Below are positions 49,143 to 58,146 of a DNA stretch of 64,000 nucleotides, one piece after another. The number at the start of each line of letters is the position of its first letter. Position 1 is the stretch's first letter. The notes beneath the pieces were generated by a model, which searched no databases, was not told where the DNA came from, and was given only the letters and a program-made list of their open reading frames with translations. The DNA is from Flavobacteriales bacterium (GTDB taxonomy: Bacteria > Bacteroidota > Bacteroidia > Flavobacteriales_F > PHOS-HE28), in contig JADKAN010000004.1 of the NCBI GenBank assembly GCA_016719225.1, forward strand, positions 372,001 to 436,000. The letters are read 5' to 3'. The translations under genes were made by a program, and so were the position numbers.

Positions 49143-50314
49143 CTCATTGCGATACGTTGACTACTTGGCGCCTCCATACGTTCCGATCGGAGCACACGGC
49201 CTTGTAGATCGAACACTTGCAAGGTCCCTGCATCGCCGCTGTTGGAGATCGATAGTCCTTCCGCATCACCGGTAACGTAGAAGCCTGTGCCTTGCTGCTC
49301 CTGGATACCTACCACGATGCCGGGCAATGAAAAGTCGCTGGTGTCAGATCGGCCACAATCGTCCGTGGCGATATAGGTGACGGTGTAGTCGCCGTTGCTG
49401 TCATAGCTGTGCGTGAATGAACTTTCCGTGCTGGTGCTCCCATCGCCGAGGTCCCAGAAATTGCCGGTGGTGTTCGTGGAATTCTCGGTGAACGTGACCT
49501 CGCCATTTCCGAGGTCCGAATATTCCGGCAGCGCGACCGGATCGTTGGCTCCGATGTTCCAAGTGCTCAGACTGTCCAGCACCACTGAGGATGCGACCTG
49601 CTGGAGCGTTGCGGCAATCGTAGCATCCAGTGTGGAACTGAAGGTTGCGCCCACGGTACTCCTGCGGAAGAAGGTGCTGTACATCGTGCAGGCCACCAAA
49701 TAAGAGCCGGCAACGCTGGGGTGGCTACCGTCCGAGGCATAAAGTCCGATCGCTGGGAACTCCTCGCGCACCCGCTTCCACACCATACCGGCGGGCGCAC
49801 ACGCTGCGTTGTTGTCCTGCGCCATCTGCAAGTAACTGATCCGCAGTTGTTCTTGCATGCCCTCATATGTGCATACCGGAGGCCAGAATGCGCAGTTGTC
49901 CGCATCGCCATTCTCACGTCCCCACGTCATGTAGAACACCGCCTGCGCACATGGCGAATGGGCAAGGATGCTATCGACCAGTTCAGTTGCGTAGGGAAAG
50001 CACGCGGTAGCCACTTGGCCCGGTGGAAAGGAGGGAAGCTGGCTCTGCTCTTGGAGCACCACATGGTCCCATCCGCCTTGGTCGATCAGGTTCTGGGTGG
50101 TGGCATTCGTGGTATGCCCTTGAAAAGTGACCCCGCCGGGGTTGGAGGTGCTCACTATCAACGTATCTCCCAACGAAAGCGCCAGCTGCCGGGTCATCTC
50201 CGGCAGGTCGTTCACGCCCGTATAACTATTACCGATGAAGAGAACGTGTGAGGTCTGTGCAACTGCGGGAATAAGCGATCCAAGAAAGACGATGAATGTG
50301 AAGAAATGCTTCAT
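49124..50314 (-). CDS. Secreted SGNH/GDSL-like hydrolase with PKD domain
   Basis: A 396-residue exported protein (signal MKHFFTFIVFLGSLIPAVAQ). The hydrolase core starts VLFIGNSYTGVNDLP (the G-N-S nucleophile block, where GDSL enzymes have GDS), and later ASDGSHPSVAGSYL supplies the Asp-x-x-His block. A PKD-like domain follows (VTFTENSTNTTGNFWDLGDGSTSTESSFTHSY as separate strands), then a partial T9SS-type end (LQVFDLQGRVLRSERM) that stops at IAMSYFPCR without the usual 'G.Y.V' and Lys-rich last strand. It may be truncated where it runs into moaCB. Predicted esterase or lipase-like; substrate unknown. Confidence 0.8.
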   Translation of the reverse strand: MKHFFTFIVFLGSLIPAVAQTSHVLFIGNSYTGVNDLPEMTRQLALSLGDTLIVSTSNPGGVTFQGHTTNATTQNLIDQGGWDHVVLQEQSQLPSFPPGQVATACFPYATELVDSILAHSPCAQAVFYMTWGRENGDADNCAFWPPVCTYEGMQEQLRISYLQMAQDNNAACAPAGMVWKRVREEFPAIGLYASDGSHPSVAGSYLVACTMYSTFFRRSTVGATFSSTLDATIAATLQQVASSVVLDSLSTWNIGANDPVALPEYSDLGNGEVTFTENSTNTTGNFWDLGDGSTSTESSFTHSYDSNGDYTVTYIATDDCGRSDTSDFSLPGIVVGIQEQQGTGFYVTGDAEGLSISNSGDAGTLQVFDLQGRVLRSERMEAPSSQRIAMSYFPCR

Positions 50315-50411
50315 GCGGTGAAAGTACCTTGCCCCCGCATTGGCGATCCACCTATTGGCGGGGATCCTGATGTTCCTAAAGGGTACTTTCGCCACCCTTA
50401 GAAAGGTGATC

Positions 50412-51422
50412 ATGGTCAACGGCAAGGAAGCATTCGTGGAAGAGTTCGTGCTGCACCGTATCGGTGGAGAAGGAGAGCCAAACGTATTCAGTGATTTCAG
50501 CGCTGTTATCAAAGGGGAAGAGGAACAACAGTTCCTGCGGAAACTCTTTTTGCGTCCTTTTGCGAACATGGCTTTCACCTGCGAGTTCGCCGCGAAGAAG
50601 AACACCTTGAAGGAGCTGTGTACGAAGATCTACGATGGGGATAGCATCGTGGAGAATTCAGATGCCATCGCCAAACACCTCATCGCCGTGGTGGAGGATG
50701 GCAAGCTGACGGCTGGCGACCTGATCGTGGCCAAGTTCAGCAGCGTTCAGTTCGCTAACGGGGAGCACGAGGCCGTGGGCATCTACAAATTCGACGACAA
50801 GGAAGTGTTCCTTGAAAGTACATTGAAGGAGGATGCCGTGGCGTTGCGCATGAGGCGCGGCCTTGGCAACAACAAACCGAATAAGGCCTGCTTGGTGGTC
50901 TTCACCGGGGAAACGCCCACGCTTTTCATTATCGACAACCAGGCCAGCACTGAGTATTGGCAGAAGGATTTCGTTAGGTCACGGCCGAAGAAGGACAACG
51001 TGAACAGCACGAGCGACCTGATGAACATCACCAAGTCCTTCATCACCGAACAGCTCCCGCAGGACTTCGTCGTGGAGAAGGCCGACCAGATCGACCTGCT
51101 GAACCGCTCCGTGCAATACTTCAAAAGCCATACGGAATTCGACCAGGAAGAATTCACGCAGGAAGTGTTCCAGGAAGAAAAGGCGATCCAGTCCTACAAG
51201 CAATTCAGCGACCGCTACCAGGAAGAGAACGACGTGCAGGTGCAGGACAACTTCGAGATCTCCGCACATGCGGTGAAGCGACAGGCGCGCGTGTTCAAAA
51301 GTGTACTGAAGCTGGACAAGAATTTCCACATCTATATCCACGGCGACCGCAACAAGATCGAGCACGGTGTGGATGAGAACGGCCGGAAGTTCTACAAGAT
51401 CTTCTACGAGCAGGAGTCGTAG
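50412..51422 (+). CDS. Nucleoid-associated protein (NdpA/YejK-like)
   Basis: A 336-residue cytoplasmic protein. FVLHRIGGEGEPNVFSDFSA at the N-terminus, ALRMRRGLGNNKPNKACLVVF, and a C-terminal part (YFKSHTEFDQEEFTQEVFQE ... HAVKRQARVFKSVLKLDKNFHIYIHGDR) match the 37-kDa nucleoid-associated protein family. Family members bind DNA; the precise role is unsettled. ATG 50412 fits family length better than 50340. The divergent region with the SGNH gene has GGTACTTTC on both strands, a plausible pair of -7 boxes. Confidence 0.88.
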   Translation: MVNGKEAFVEEFVLHRIGGEGEPNVFSDFSAVIKGEEEQQFLRKLFLRPFANMAFTCEFAAKKNTLKELCTKIYDGDSIVENSDAIAKHLIAVVEDGKLTAGDLIVAKFSSVQFANGEHEAVGIYKFDDKEVFLESTLKEDAVALRMRRGLGNNKPNKACLVVFTGETPTLFIIDNQASTEYWQKDFVRSRPKKDNVNSTSDLMNITKSFITEQLPQDFVVEKADQIDLLNRSVQYFKSHTEFDQEEFTQEVFQEEKAIQSYKQFSDRYQEENDVQVQDNFEISAHAVKRQARVFKSVLKLDKNFHIYIHGDRNKIEHGVDENGRKFYKIFYEQES

Positions 51423-52244
51423 TTTCCTCGGGTACCGTTGCAGGGTAAAGTGCATCTGCAATTGCCAAAGGGGGGAAAGCTGAGGGGTCAATAAGAACAA
51501 CGGAGCGCCGGCTTTTGCCGACGCCCCGTGTACCACCGGACCAAAACCACTTGGCATGCACGCCGGACCGTCAATGCTCGGCGCAGTACTAAATTACGAT
51601 GTACCAAATGCTTGTACTTGGCAAGAACAAGCAACGGCGTAGAGCGCACAACTAACGGCGCAAGTGAGCAGTAATGAAGTGCAGTGCGCTATCGGTACGG
51701 GGTGGGCGCAGACCCTGCGGTCAATACTTCATAGCAGGGTATTGGAGAACCTGCTGCGGTGCTGTCGGATACCGGGCAATGCGCCAGCATCCCATCATCC
51801 ATGGTGGAGAGCGCCGTGCCTACCAGTATAAAAGGAGAGAAGCTGGGCAGTGCCCCGGTGATAGTGCGTCCCACGGCGGGGAAGGGCGTTTGAACTTGCG
51901 GGATGGCCATAGTGGTTACCATTCAACGAAAGAACGGCCAACATGTTTCCGGAAGTTGACGGTCAATTGCCGAGGTCGTTGAAGATCCAAAGACCATCCG
52001 TACCAACGTTCAAAGTGTATGCGTTTTTCATGTGACGAGGGGTTTGTCGTTACCAAAGTAGACGCCTGTGTTCTGTTGGGAAAGCGGGTAACGAGCATCG
52101 GTGTGATCGGAGCGGGTAATGGCAATTCGCCGTGGGCCGCGTGAATTGCGCCGCTCACCGCAGCTTGGGCCGGAACGACCGATGCTGGTGGAGCCCGCAC
52201 AGCCCCGCCTATCTTGCACCTACCTTTTCACAAAAGGAACCCCA
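51423..52244. other. 822-base region with at most one weak small ORF
   Basis: No family is recognisable on either strand apart from the weak 77-residue minus-strand frame listed separately. The last 40 bases contain TATCTTG (52210-52216) and TACCTTTTC, possible -7 boxes for the LytTR regulator. Confidence 0.45.
51689..51922 (-). CDS. Hypothetical small protein (uncertain)
   Basis: A 77-residue frame, MVTTMAIPQVQTPFPAVGRT..., ending CYEVLTAGSAPTPYR. Third-position GC bias looks coding, but there is no known domain and no promoter or partner. An alternative start is the second Met (51910). It could be a remnant; listed because nothing else explains the region. Confidence 0.35.
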   Translation of the reverse strand: MVTTMAIPQVQTPFPAVGRTITGALPSFSPFILVGTALSTMDDGMLAHCPVSDSTAAGSPIPCYEVLTAGSAPTPYR

Positions 52245-53003
52245 ATGGCCATACCAGTGCTGATCGTGGATGATGAGGCCGATGCCCGGGAGAACCTGCG
52301 GCTGATGTTGAATGAACATTGCCCCGAGCTGGAAGTGGCTGCCATGGCCGCTTCCGCGAAAGAGGCCAGGGAGATCATCGCTTCCAAGCCACCGCTGGCT
52401 TTGTTCCTGGACATCAAAATGCCGGGCGAGGATGGATTTTCCTTATTGCGTTCCATTGCTGAACTCGACCTTCCCGTGGTCTTCACGACCGCATACGACG
52501 AATATGCGCTGCAGGCTTTCCGCGAGAATGCGGTTGACTATCTGGAGAAACCGATAGACCCTGAAGAACTTGTAAGAGCGGTGAACAAGTTGTTGCGCCT
52601 CATTGGCGACCCGGAGCTGGCGGCGCAACGTTCAGTTGGCGTAAAAGCATTGGCCAACGATCCCGGTTCGCCATTGAGCACCCGGGTAGCCGTCCCGAGC
52701 CGGGACGGCTTGGTGCTGCTCCGCCATAAGGACATCCTTTACTTGGAAGCCAGTGACAGTTACACCGTGGTACATGTGCGCGATGGCAAACGCACCATCA
52801 GCAGCAAGCACATCCGTGTGTTCGAGACCAACTTGGACCCGAAGAAATTCTTCCGCGTGCACAAGTCCTATATCATCAACTTGGAGCACCTCAAAGGCTT
52901 CAGCCGCAGCGAAGGCAACATGGCCGTCCTGGATAATGGGGCATTGGTGCCGGTGAGCCGTCGCAAATTGCCCGAGCTGTTGGCCTTGGTCAATACGTTC
53001 TGA
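52245..53003 (+). CDS. LytTR-family response regulator
   Basis: A 252-residue regulator. Receiver domain at 1-120: VLIVDDEADARENL, phospho-acceptor Asp56 in LALFLDIKMPGEDGF, FTTAYDEYALQAF, DYLEKPIDPEEL. LytTR DNA-binding domain at about 150-250: RDGLVLLRHKDILYLEASDS, RTISSKHIRVFETNL, FFRVHKSYIINLEHL. It is followed 15 bases later by its probable sensor kinase. It should bind direct repeats at target promoters after phosphorylation; no such repeats were evident upstream of this operon. Confidence 0.94.
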   Translation: MAIPVLIVDDEADARENLRLMLNEHCPELEVAAMAASAKEAREIIASKPPLALFLDIKMPGEDGFSLLRSIAELDLPVVFTTAYDEYALQAFRENAVDYLEKPIDPEELVRAVNKLLRLIGDPELAAQRSVGVKALANDPGSPLSTRVAVPSRDGLVLLRHKDILYLEASDSYTVVHVRDGKRTISSKHIRVFETNLDPKKFFRVHKSYIINLEHLKGFSRSEGNMAVLDNGALVPVSRRKLPELLALVNTF

Positions 53004-53018
53004 GCCGTGGCCGTCATC

Positions 53019-56018
53019 ATGCGCGTTTGTCCGGAGCAGATAACACGCATCTTGCTGCTGCTCCTTCTGGGGTCATTGGCAGGAACATCGGTATGGGGCC
53101 AGCAATTCGGGTTCACGGCCTTCACGCCAAAAGAAGGACTTGCGCAAAGCCAAGTGCGCTGCATGGCACAGGACAGTGCCGGGTATATGTGGTTCGGTAC
53201 ACTGGGCGGGGCGAGCAGGTTCGATGGACTGGATTTCACCAACTACGGCCTTCGGCAAGGGCTTCCTGATCCACAGGTGAACGCGCTGCTGGCCATGCCG
53301 GACAGCACGGTCTGGTTAGCGTGCGGATCTTTCTTGACACGGTTCGATGGCGAGGCGATGCGCTCCGTTCCCTTGCCGAAGGGAATGCCCGAAGCCCGCA
53401 TACTCGCGTTGGCCGGAGCCACGGATGGCACGGTCTACATCGGCACGGATGGTGCGGGCTTGCTGGAGGTGCGGAACGGTGTGGTTTCGGTCCCGAATGG
53501 ATGGCCAGCGGATTCCGCCCAAGGGGTGCGCGCCCTGCTCATGTTGCCGGATGGCACCTTGCTGGTCGGCCTTCGCGGTGGACTGTTGCGCTGGAAGGCC
53601 GGCAAGAGCGAGGCCGTCCCCCTGCCTTTTGCCACCGGCGTGAGCGCCTTGGCGATGGGACGCGATGGCACATTGTGGGTAGGTACCTATGGTGCAGGGC
53701 TTATAGGGGTGAAGAAGGACGGGTCCTTTATCCAATTCGATGAATCGAAAGGACTGCTACAGAACAACGTGCGCAGCTTGCTGGTGGACCGGGGCGGGCG
53801 TTTGTGGGTGGGTACCAAATTCGGCGCGAACCTCTTGGAGAAGGGCCGGATGCGGGCCTACACCGTGTACCAGGGCATGCCCAACGACAACATCTGGTGC
53901 GTGAACGAGGACAATGCCGGCGGCCTATGGTTCGGAACCGACGGGGCCGGCGTATTGCGCTACGCCGGTGAGCGTTTCGTTACGCTTACCGTGACAGAAG
54001 GGCTGTGCAGCGACTTGGTGATGACCGTGGTGGGCGATAAACAGGGCGCTCTCTGGCTCGGCACTTACAACAACGGCATCTGCCGGATGGATGCCATGGC
54101 CCATATCACCACCTTGGATGGCCTGCCCAACAACACTGTATGGTGCGGCTTGGTGGATCCTGATAGCACCTTATGGTTCGGCACGAGCGATGGTCTTTGC
54201 AGGATCAAGCGTGGCACCGTACTGCCTTTGGATAGTACACGTGCGCTCTTGGGCCAGCGCGTGCTTTGTCTGTTCCGTCGTGAAGATGGCTCACTTTGGT
54301 GTGGCACGCGAGACGGGGTTGCCGTACTGCGCGGCAATGGTCCTGCCGAGCATATCACGGAAGTGGATGGCATCGCCCTGCGCGGTGTGCGTTCCATGAT
54401 CGGTGCGGAGAACGGTGCACTTTGGCTGGCCACGGATCTGGGCATTGTGCGGCTAGCGAACGGGAAGGCCCAACGCTTCACCACCTTGGACGGCTTGGCC
54501 CACAACACCGTCTTCTGCCTTGCCAATGATGCAAAAGGGCGCCTCTGGGCAGGTACTTCCAATGGTCTTTCCTGCTACACCGGCGAGCGCTTCGTATCCG
54601 TGGAATTGGGAATGGACTTCGGTTCAAACTATGTCGGATTGATCCAGCTGGGCAAAGGCGGGGAGTTGTGGGCGGGAACCAACAACGGCATCTACCGGTT
54701 CCTGCCCGATAGTTTGCTTCAGGACCCTGACAATGCCGATCATTTCACCCAAGTGGACGGCCTGCGTGGATCAGAATGCAACCTCAACGCGGGTTATTCC
54801 GGCCCTGGGGGGCGGTTGTTCTTCGGGACCAACGCGGGCCTCACCATGTACGATCCGGCAGCGCCAGTGCTCAGGAGGTCGGATGTGCCGCCACGCACCT
54901 ACATCACGGGTATAAGTAGTTTCCTCCAACCCATTCCCGGTGCAGATAGCTTGAGCATAGGCAGCGGTCCCTCGGCTCCGATCGATGTGCCCTACCGCAA
55001 GAACCACCTCACCTTCACATACACCGCTATTGCGTTGGCCGATGGGCGCCATGTGCGCTTCCAGTACCGCCTTGCCGGCTTCGATAGCGAATGGCTGCCA
55101 GCCACAGAAGCCCGTTCAGCCAGCTACTCCAACCTGCCTGATGGCGACTTTGCCTTCGAAGTAAGGGCTGCGGATCAGCGTGGGCGCTGGGGGAAGCCCG
55201 CGCGTTTACCGTTCAGCATCGCCCCGCCATATTGGCTCACGTGGTGGTTCTTCGCCGCTTGTGCGGCCGCCGTTGCCGCTTTGCTCTATGGTATTCAGCG
55301 TTACCGGGGCTTGCGCCGAAAGCGTGCCGAACATACCCGCCAACTGATCCTCCGGTCGCGCATGTTGAAGCTGGAGCAGCACGCCCTCAATGCCAACATG
55401 AACAGGCATTTCATCTTCAATGCGCTTAACAGCATCCAGTACGCGATCAACCGACAGGACCGCACGGCAGCCAACAAGTACCTCACCAGCTTCGCCAAAC
55501 TGATCCGGAAGAACTTGGATGCCAGCGCCAACGATACCACGACGTTGGCCGAGGAACTCGCGCGCTTGGAACTTTACTTGTTGTTGGAGCACATGCGTTT
55601 CAAGGACAAATTCACCTATGCTGTGGTGGTGTCTCCTTCCGTGGATGCAGGCACGGTGAACATCCCCGCCATGATGCTGCAACCTTATGTGGAAAACAGC
55701 ATTTGGCACGGCATTTTACCAATGGCCCATCCCGGCCATGTGGAAGTGAAGGTGGAACCATATGGCGACACACACGTGCGCATCCGGATCTCGGACGATG
55801 GTATCGGTATTGATCAAAGTTTAGAGGATAAAGGCGGTGCAACGGATCATATTTCGCGTGGAATTGAGATCACCAAAGGACGTGCTGACATTCTCCGCCG
55901 CCTCGATCTGGCGGACATCCGCATTCAAGGACCGGAACAATTGGGCGGTAAACACGGTAAAGGCACCCAAGTGGTGATCGATCTGCCACTTTCCATCGGC
56001 CAAGGCCACACAGATTGA
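53019..56018 (+). CDS. LytS-type sensor histidine kinase with two-component-regulator propeller
   Basis: A 999-residue membrane sensor. Signal peptide MRVCPEQITRILLLLLLGSL. Residues about 25-640 hold a periplasmic double propeller of reg_prop repeats (WFGTLGGASRFDG, LWVGTYGAGLIGV, LWVGTKFGANLLE, LWFGTDGAGVLRY, and others), then a Y_Y_Y domain (HLTFTYTAIALADGRHVRFQYRLAGFDSEW), a transmembrane helix (TWWFFAACAAAVAALLYGI) and a His_kinase domain. The phospho-His is His797 in NMNRHFIFNALNSIQYAINR, and an HATPase domain follows (PYVENSIWHGI, IRISDDGIGID). GTG 53007 is an alternative start. It probably senses a polysaccharide or oligosaccharide and signals to the LytTR regulator. Confidence 0.93.
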   Translation: MRVCPEQITRILLLLLLGSLAGTSVWGQQFGFTAFTPKEGLAQSQVRCMAQDSAGYMWFGTLGGASRFDGLDFTNYGLRQGLPDPQVNALLAMPDSTVWLACGSFLTRFDGEAMRSVPLPKGMPEARILALAGATDGTVYIGTDGAGLLEVRNGVVSVPNGWPADSAQGVRALLMLPDGTLLVGLRGGLLRWKAGKSEAVPLPFATGVSALAMGRDGTLWVGTYGAGLIGVKKDGSFIQFDESKGLLQNNVRSLLVDRGGRLWVGTKFGANLLEKGRMRAYTVYQGMPNDNIWCVNEDNAGGLWFGTDGAGVLRYAGERFVTLTVTEGLCSDLVMTVVGDKQGALWLGTYNNGICRMDAMAHITTLDGLPNNTVWCGLVDPDSTLWFGTSDGLCRIKRGTVLPLDSTRALLGQRVLCLFRREDGSLWCGTRDGVAVLRGNGPAEHITEVDGIALRGVRSMIGAENGALWLATDLGIVRLANGKAQRFTTLDGLAHNTVFCLANDAKGRLWAGTSNGLSCYTGERFVSVELGMDFGSNYVGLIQLGKGGELWAGTNNGIYRFLPDSLLQDPDNADHFTQVDGLRGSECNLNAGYSGPGGRLFFGTNAGLTMYDPAAPVLRRSDVPPRTYITGISSFLQPIPGADSLSIGSGPSAPIDVPYRKNHLTFTYTAIALADGRHVRFQYRLAGFDSEWLPATEARSASYSNLPDGDFAFEVRAADQRGRWGKPARLPFSIAPPYWLTWWFFAACAAAVAALLYGIQRYRGLRRKRAEHTRQLILRSRMLKLEQHALNANMNRHFIFNALNSIQYAINRQDRTAANKYLTSFAKLIRKNLDASANDTTTLAEELARLELYLLLEHMRFKDKFTYAVVVSPSVDAGTVNIPAMMLQPYVENSIWHGILPMAHPGHVEVKVEPYGDTHVRIRISDDGIGIDQSLEDKGGATDHISRGIEITKGRADILRRLDLADIRIQGPEQLGGKHGKGTQVVIDLPLSIGQGHTD

Positions 56019-56022
56019 ACGC

Positions 56023-56053
56023 TTGCAATATCCAGGAAGATGCTTTACTTTTG
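56023..56053 (+). promoter_or_regulatory. Bacteroidota-type promoter for the 90-aa lipoprotein
   Basis: TTG at 56023-56025, 20 bases, then TACTTTTG at 56046-56053, close to consensus. The ATG is 8 bases further, at 56061, so the transcript would be nearly leaderless. Confidence 0.55.
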
Positions 56054-56060
56054 ATCATAG

Positions 56061-56333
56061 ATGAGTTCCGCATCATTCTGTACGAAGGTCACAGCAACAG
56101 CTATGCTTGCTTTGGGCATGCTGTTTTCCACGGGCTGCACTAAGGAGGAAGTGATCGCCCCGAATGGTTTATTTCCCGAAGTTCGCCGCACCGCTCCGGT
56201 CCCACCGGCACCGCCGACCGATCATGGTCAGGTCAACGGTACCAACTCTCGCGGGGACAATGGAGTTTTCATTACCGATGATGGCGATGATCTGGGTGAT
56301 AAGGAGCGCACCCACAAACCGAAGCCCAACTAG
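56061..56333 (+). CDS. Small lipoprotein with Pro/Asp-rich tail
   Basis: A 90-residue protein with signal MSSASFCTKVTATAMLALGM then LFSTGC-TKEE (lipid Cys26). The mature part is a low-complexity Pro/Asp/Gly tail (VPPAPPTDHGQVNGTNSRGD, FITDDGDDLGD) ending KPKPN. No family recognised; probably a surface or periplasmic spacer-like lipoprotein. Preceded by a good promoter and separated from the kinase gene by 42 bases. Confidence 0.75.
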   Translation: MSSASFCTKVTATAMLALGMLFSTGCTKEEVIAPNGLFPEVRRTAPVPPAPPTDHGQVNGTNSRGDNGVFITDDGDDLGDKERTHKPKPN

Positions 56334-56503
56334 ATCGATCTTCCGCTGAACAAATGAACAGTATGGCCCTTTTTTATTTTTTCAGGGTACTAGTGGGTGG
56401 CCTTCTGTAACGCCATTGCCAATGCTTTCCCGACCGTTGCCCGTAATGCATTTTGTTAAGCCCGTGTTCCTGTTATTTTTCATCGGGTAACATATTAATT
56501 ACA

Positions 56504-58105
56504 ATGGCAAACATTCCACAAGACCATGTACATCGTCTGATCCGATCCATGTCACCGGCGGAAAAGCGCTATTTCAAATTGCATGTTTCCCGCAACGCGG
56601 CGGCGGGCCATACCAATCAGCAAGAGCTGTTCGACGCGATAGCCGCCATGGAGCGGTACGATGAAAAGAAGATCCGGAAAAACTTTGCCGCAGCGGCTTT
56701 CATGCGGAGCTTTCCGATCACCAAGCGCAGGCTCTACGAAGCAGTGCTCGCCAGCTTGGATGCGTTCCATTCCGAAAGTTCGATCGATGAAAAACTGCGC
56801 CGCATGTTGCATCATGTGGAATTGTTGCACCGGCGCGCTCTTTATTCCGACGCCGCCAAAGTGTTGCAAGGAGCAAGAACGCTGGCGGGGACGCACCAGA
56901 AGTACGCGTTGTTATTGCAGATCGCGGAATGGGAGCGGCGCATGATGGAGCGGGGTAACTACTCCGGTGTTACCACGGCCAATTTGGCGGAACGTGTTGA
57001 TTCCGTGGAAGGCATCGCCTCCCAGTGGCAGGAAGTGGACCGGCTTTGGCAGTTGAAAAGCGAGGTTTTCCTCCTGATCTACCGAAGTGGGCAAGCCGCT
57101 CAGGGAACTGATCTTTCAAGATTGGATAGCCTTCAGGATGAGTTCCTTTTGCAAGAAGGTGTAGCGTTACATAGCTCGCGATCGCGTTTCCTGCACCATC
57201 ATGTGCGAAGCGCACTCGCGTATGCCAAGAACCAACTTGTGCAATGTGAAGGGCATTTGGCCGCTTGTGCCGCCGTCCTTCGGAATGAACCACACGCATT
57301 TCAAGAGGAACCGGACCTGTTGCTGGGTGTAATGGGCAATTTGGCGAACGTTCGCATGCGCATGGGCCAACACCAGCAAGCCTTGGACGGCTTCCGGGCA
57401 TTCCGTCTCATTCCGTTGCAATTGGCCACAGCGCCATGCCCCGATCTGGAGATGAAGTTGTTCGTCATGGGTTCCAGCCTGGAATTGTCAGTGCGTTCGG
57501 TACAAGGTGATTTCTTGGGCGCCATGGAACAACTCACCGGGCTTGAAGAAGGCTTGGCGCGTTATGGCGAGCGCGCCAGCACCATGCGCCGGGCGGAGTT
57601 GGCCCTGCACGCCGCTTATGCTTGCTTCGGTGGCGGCGCCTATGACATGTGCCTGCGCTGGTGCAACCGCTTGCTGAATGAAAAGGGGATCGTGGAGCAC
57701 ACGGAATTGCACGCCTTGGGCCGGATGATGAACGTGATGACCTTGGTGGAGCTCGAAAAGGAGGAATTGTTGAACTATCTCTTACGGAATACTCAACGCC
57801 ATCTCAAGCAGCATGGAACACCTTTCGCTGCGGAACAATTGCTTCTGGACCATGTGGCGGCGCATTTGAAAACCGATCAACAGCAAGCCCGATCTGCCTT
57901 ATGGAAGTCTTTCGCGGAACAACTTCATACCGTGGTGGATGAACTGCATCGCGCCGCCGTCCTCGATCACATCGATCTGTTGTGCTGGGCGAAGGCCAAG
58001 GCCCAAGGCCGTGCTTTTCATGAGCTGGTCCGGGAAAAATGGAGCACACCCTACAAGACCGGTGGAGCCTCGACCAGAGGGTCAGGAAGGCGAAAAGCAG
58101 CGTGA
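56504..58105 (+). CDS. Helical-repeat (TPR-like) cytoplasmic protein
   Basis: A 533-residue soluble protein with no signal peptide. It begins MANIPQDHVHRLIRSMSPAEKRYFKLHVSR, a start I remember from a Flavobacteriales family of unknown function; the rest is all-helical, with TPR-like pairs (VELLHRRALYSDAAKVLQGA, LGVMGNLANVRMRMGQHQQ) and a basic Ser/Gly-rich tail. No enzyme motif. ATG 56504 is chosen over 56453 because of the conserved start. About 170 AT-rich bases precede it, containing TTTTTTATTTTTTC. Confidence 0.75.
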   Translation: MANIPQDHVHRLIRSMSPAEKRYFKLHVSRNAAAGHTNQQELFDAIAAMERYDEKKIRKNFAAAAFMRSFPITKRRLYEAVLASLDAFHSESSIDEKLRRMLHHVELLHRRALYSDAAKVLQGARTLAGTHQKYALLLQIAEWERRMMERGNYSGVTTANLAERVDSVEGIASQWQEVDRLWQLKSEVFLLIYRSGQAAQGTDLSRLDSLQDEFLLQEGVALHSSRSRFLHHHVRSALAYAKNQLVQCEGHLAACAAVLRNEPHAFQEEPDLLLGVMGNLANVRMRMGQHQQALDGFRAFRLIPLQLATAPCPDLEMKLFVMGSSLELSVRSVQGDFLGAMEQLTGLEEGLARYGERASTMRRAELALHAAYACFGGGAYDMCLRWCNRLLNEKGIVEHTELHALGRMMNVMTLVELEKEELLNYLLRNTQRHLKQHGTPFAAEQLLLDHVAAHLKTDQQQARSALWKSFAEQLHTVVDELHRAAVLDHIDLLCWAKAKAQGRAFHELVREKWSTPYKTGGASTRGSGRRKAA

Positions 58106-58146
58106 GAACGCTGTCGCGGAAATTTCACCACCCGTACCTTGCTTCC

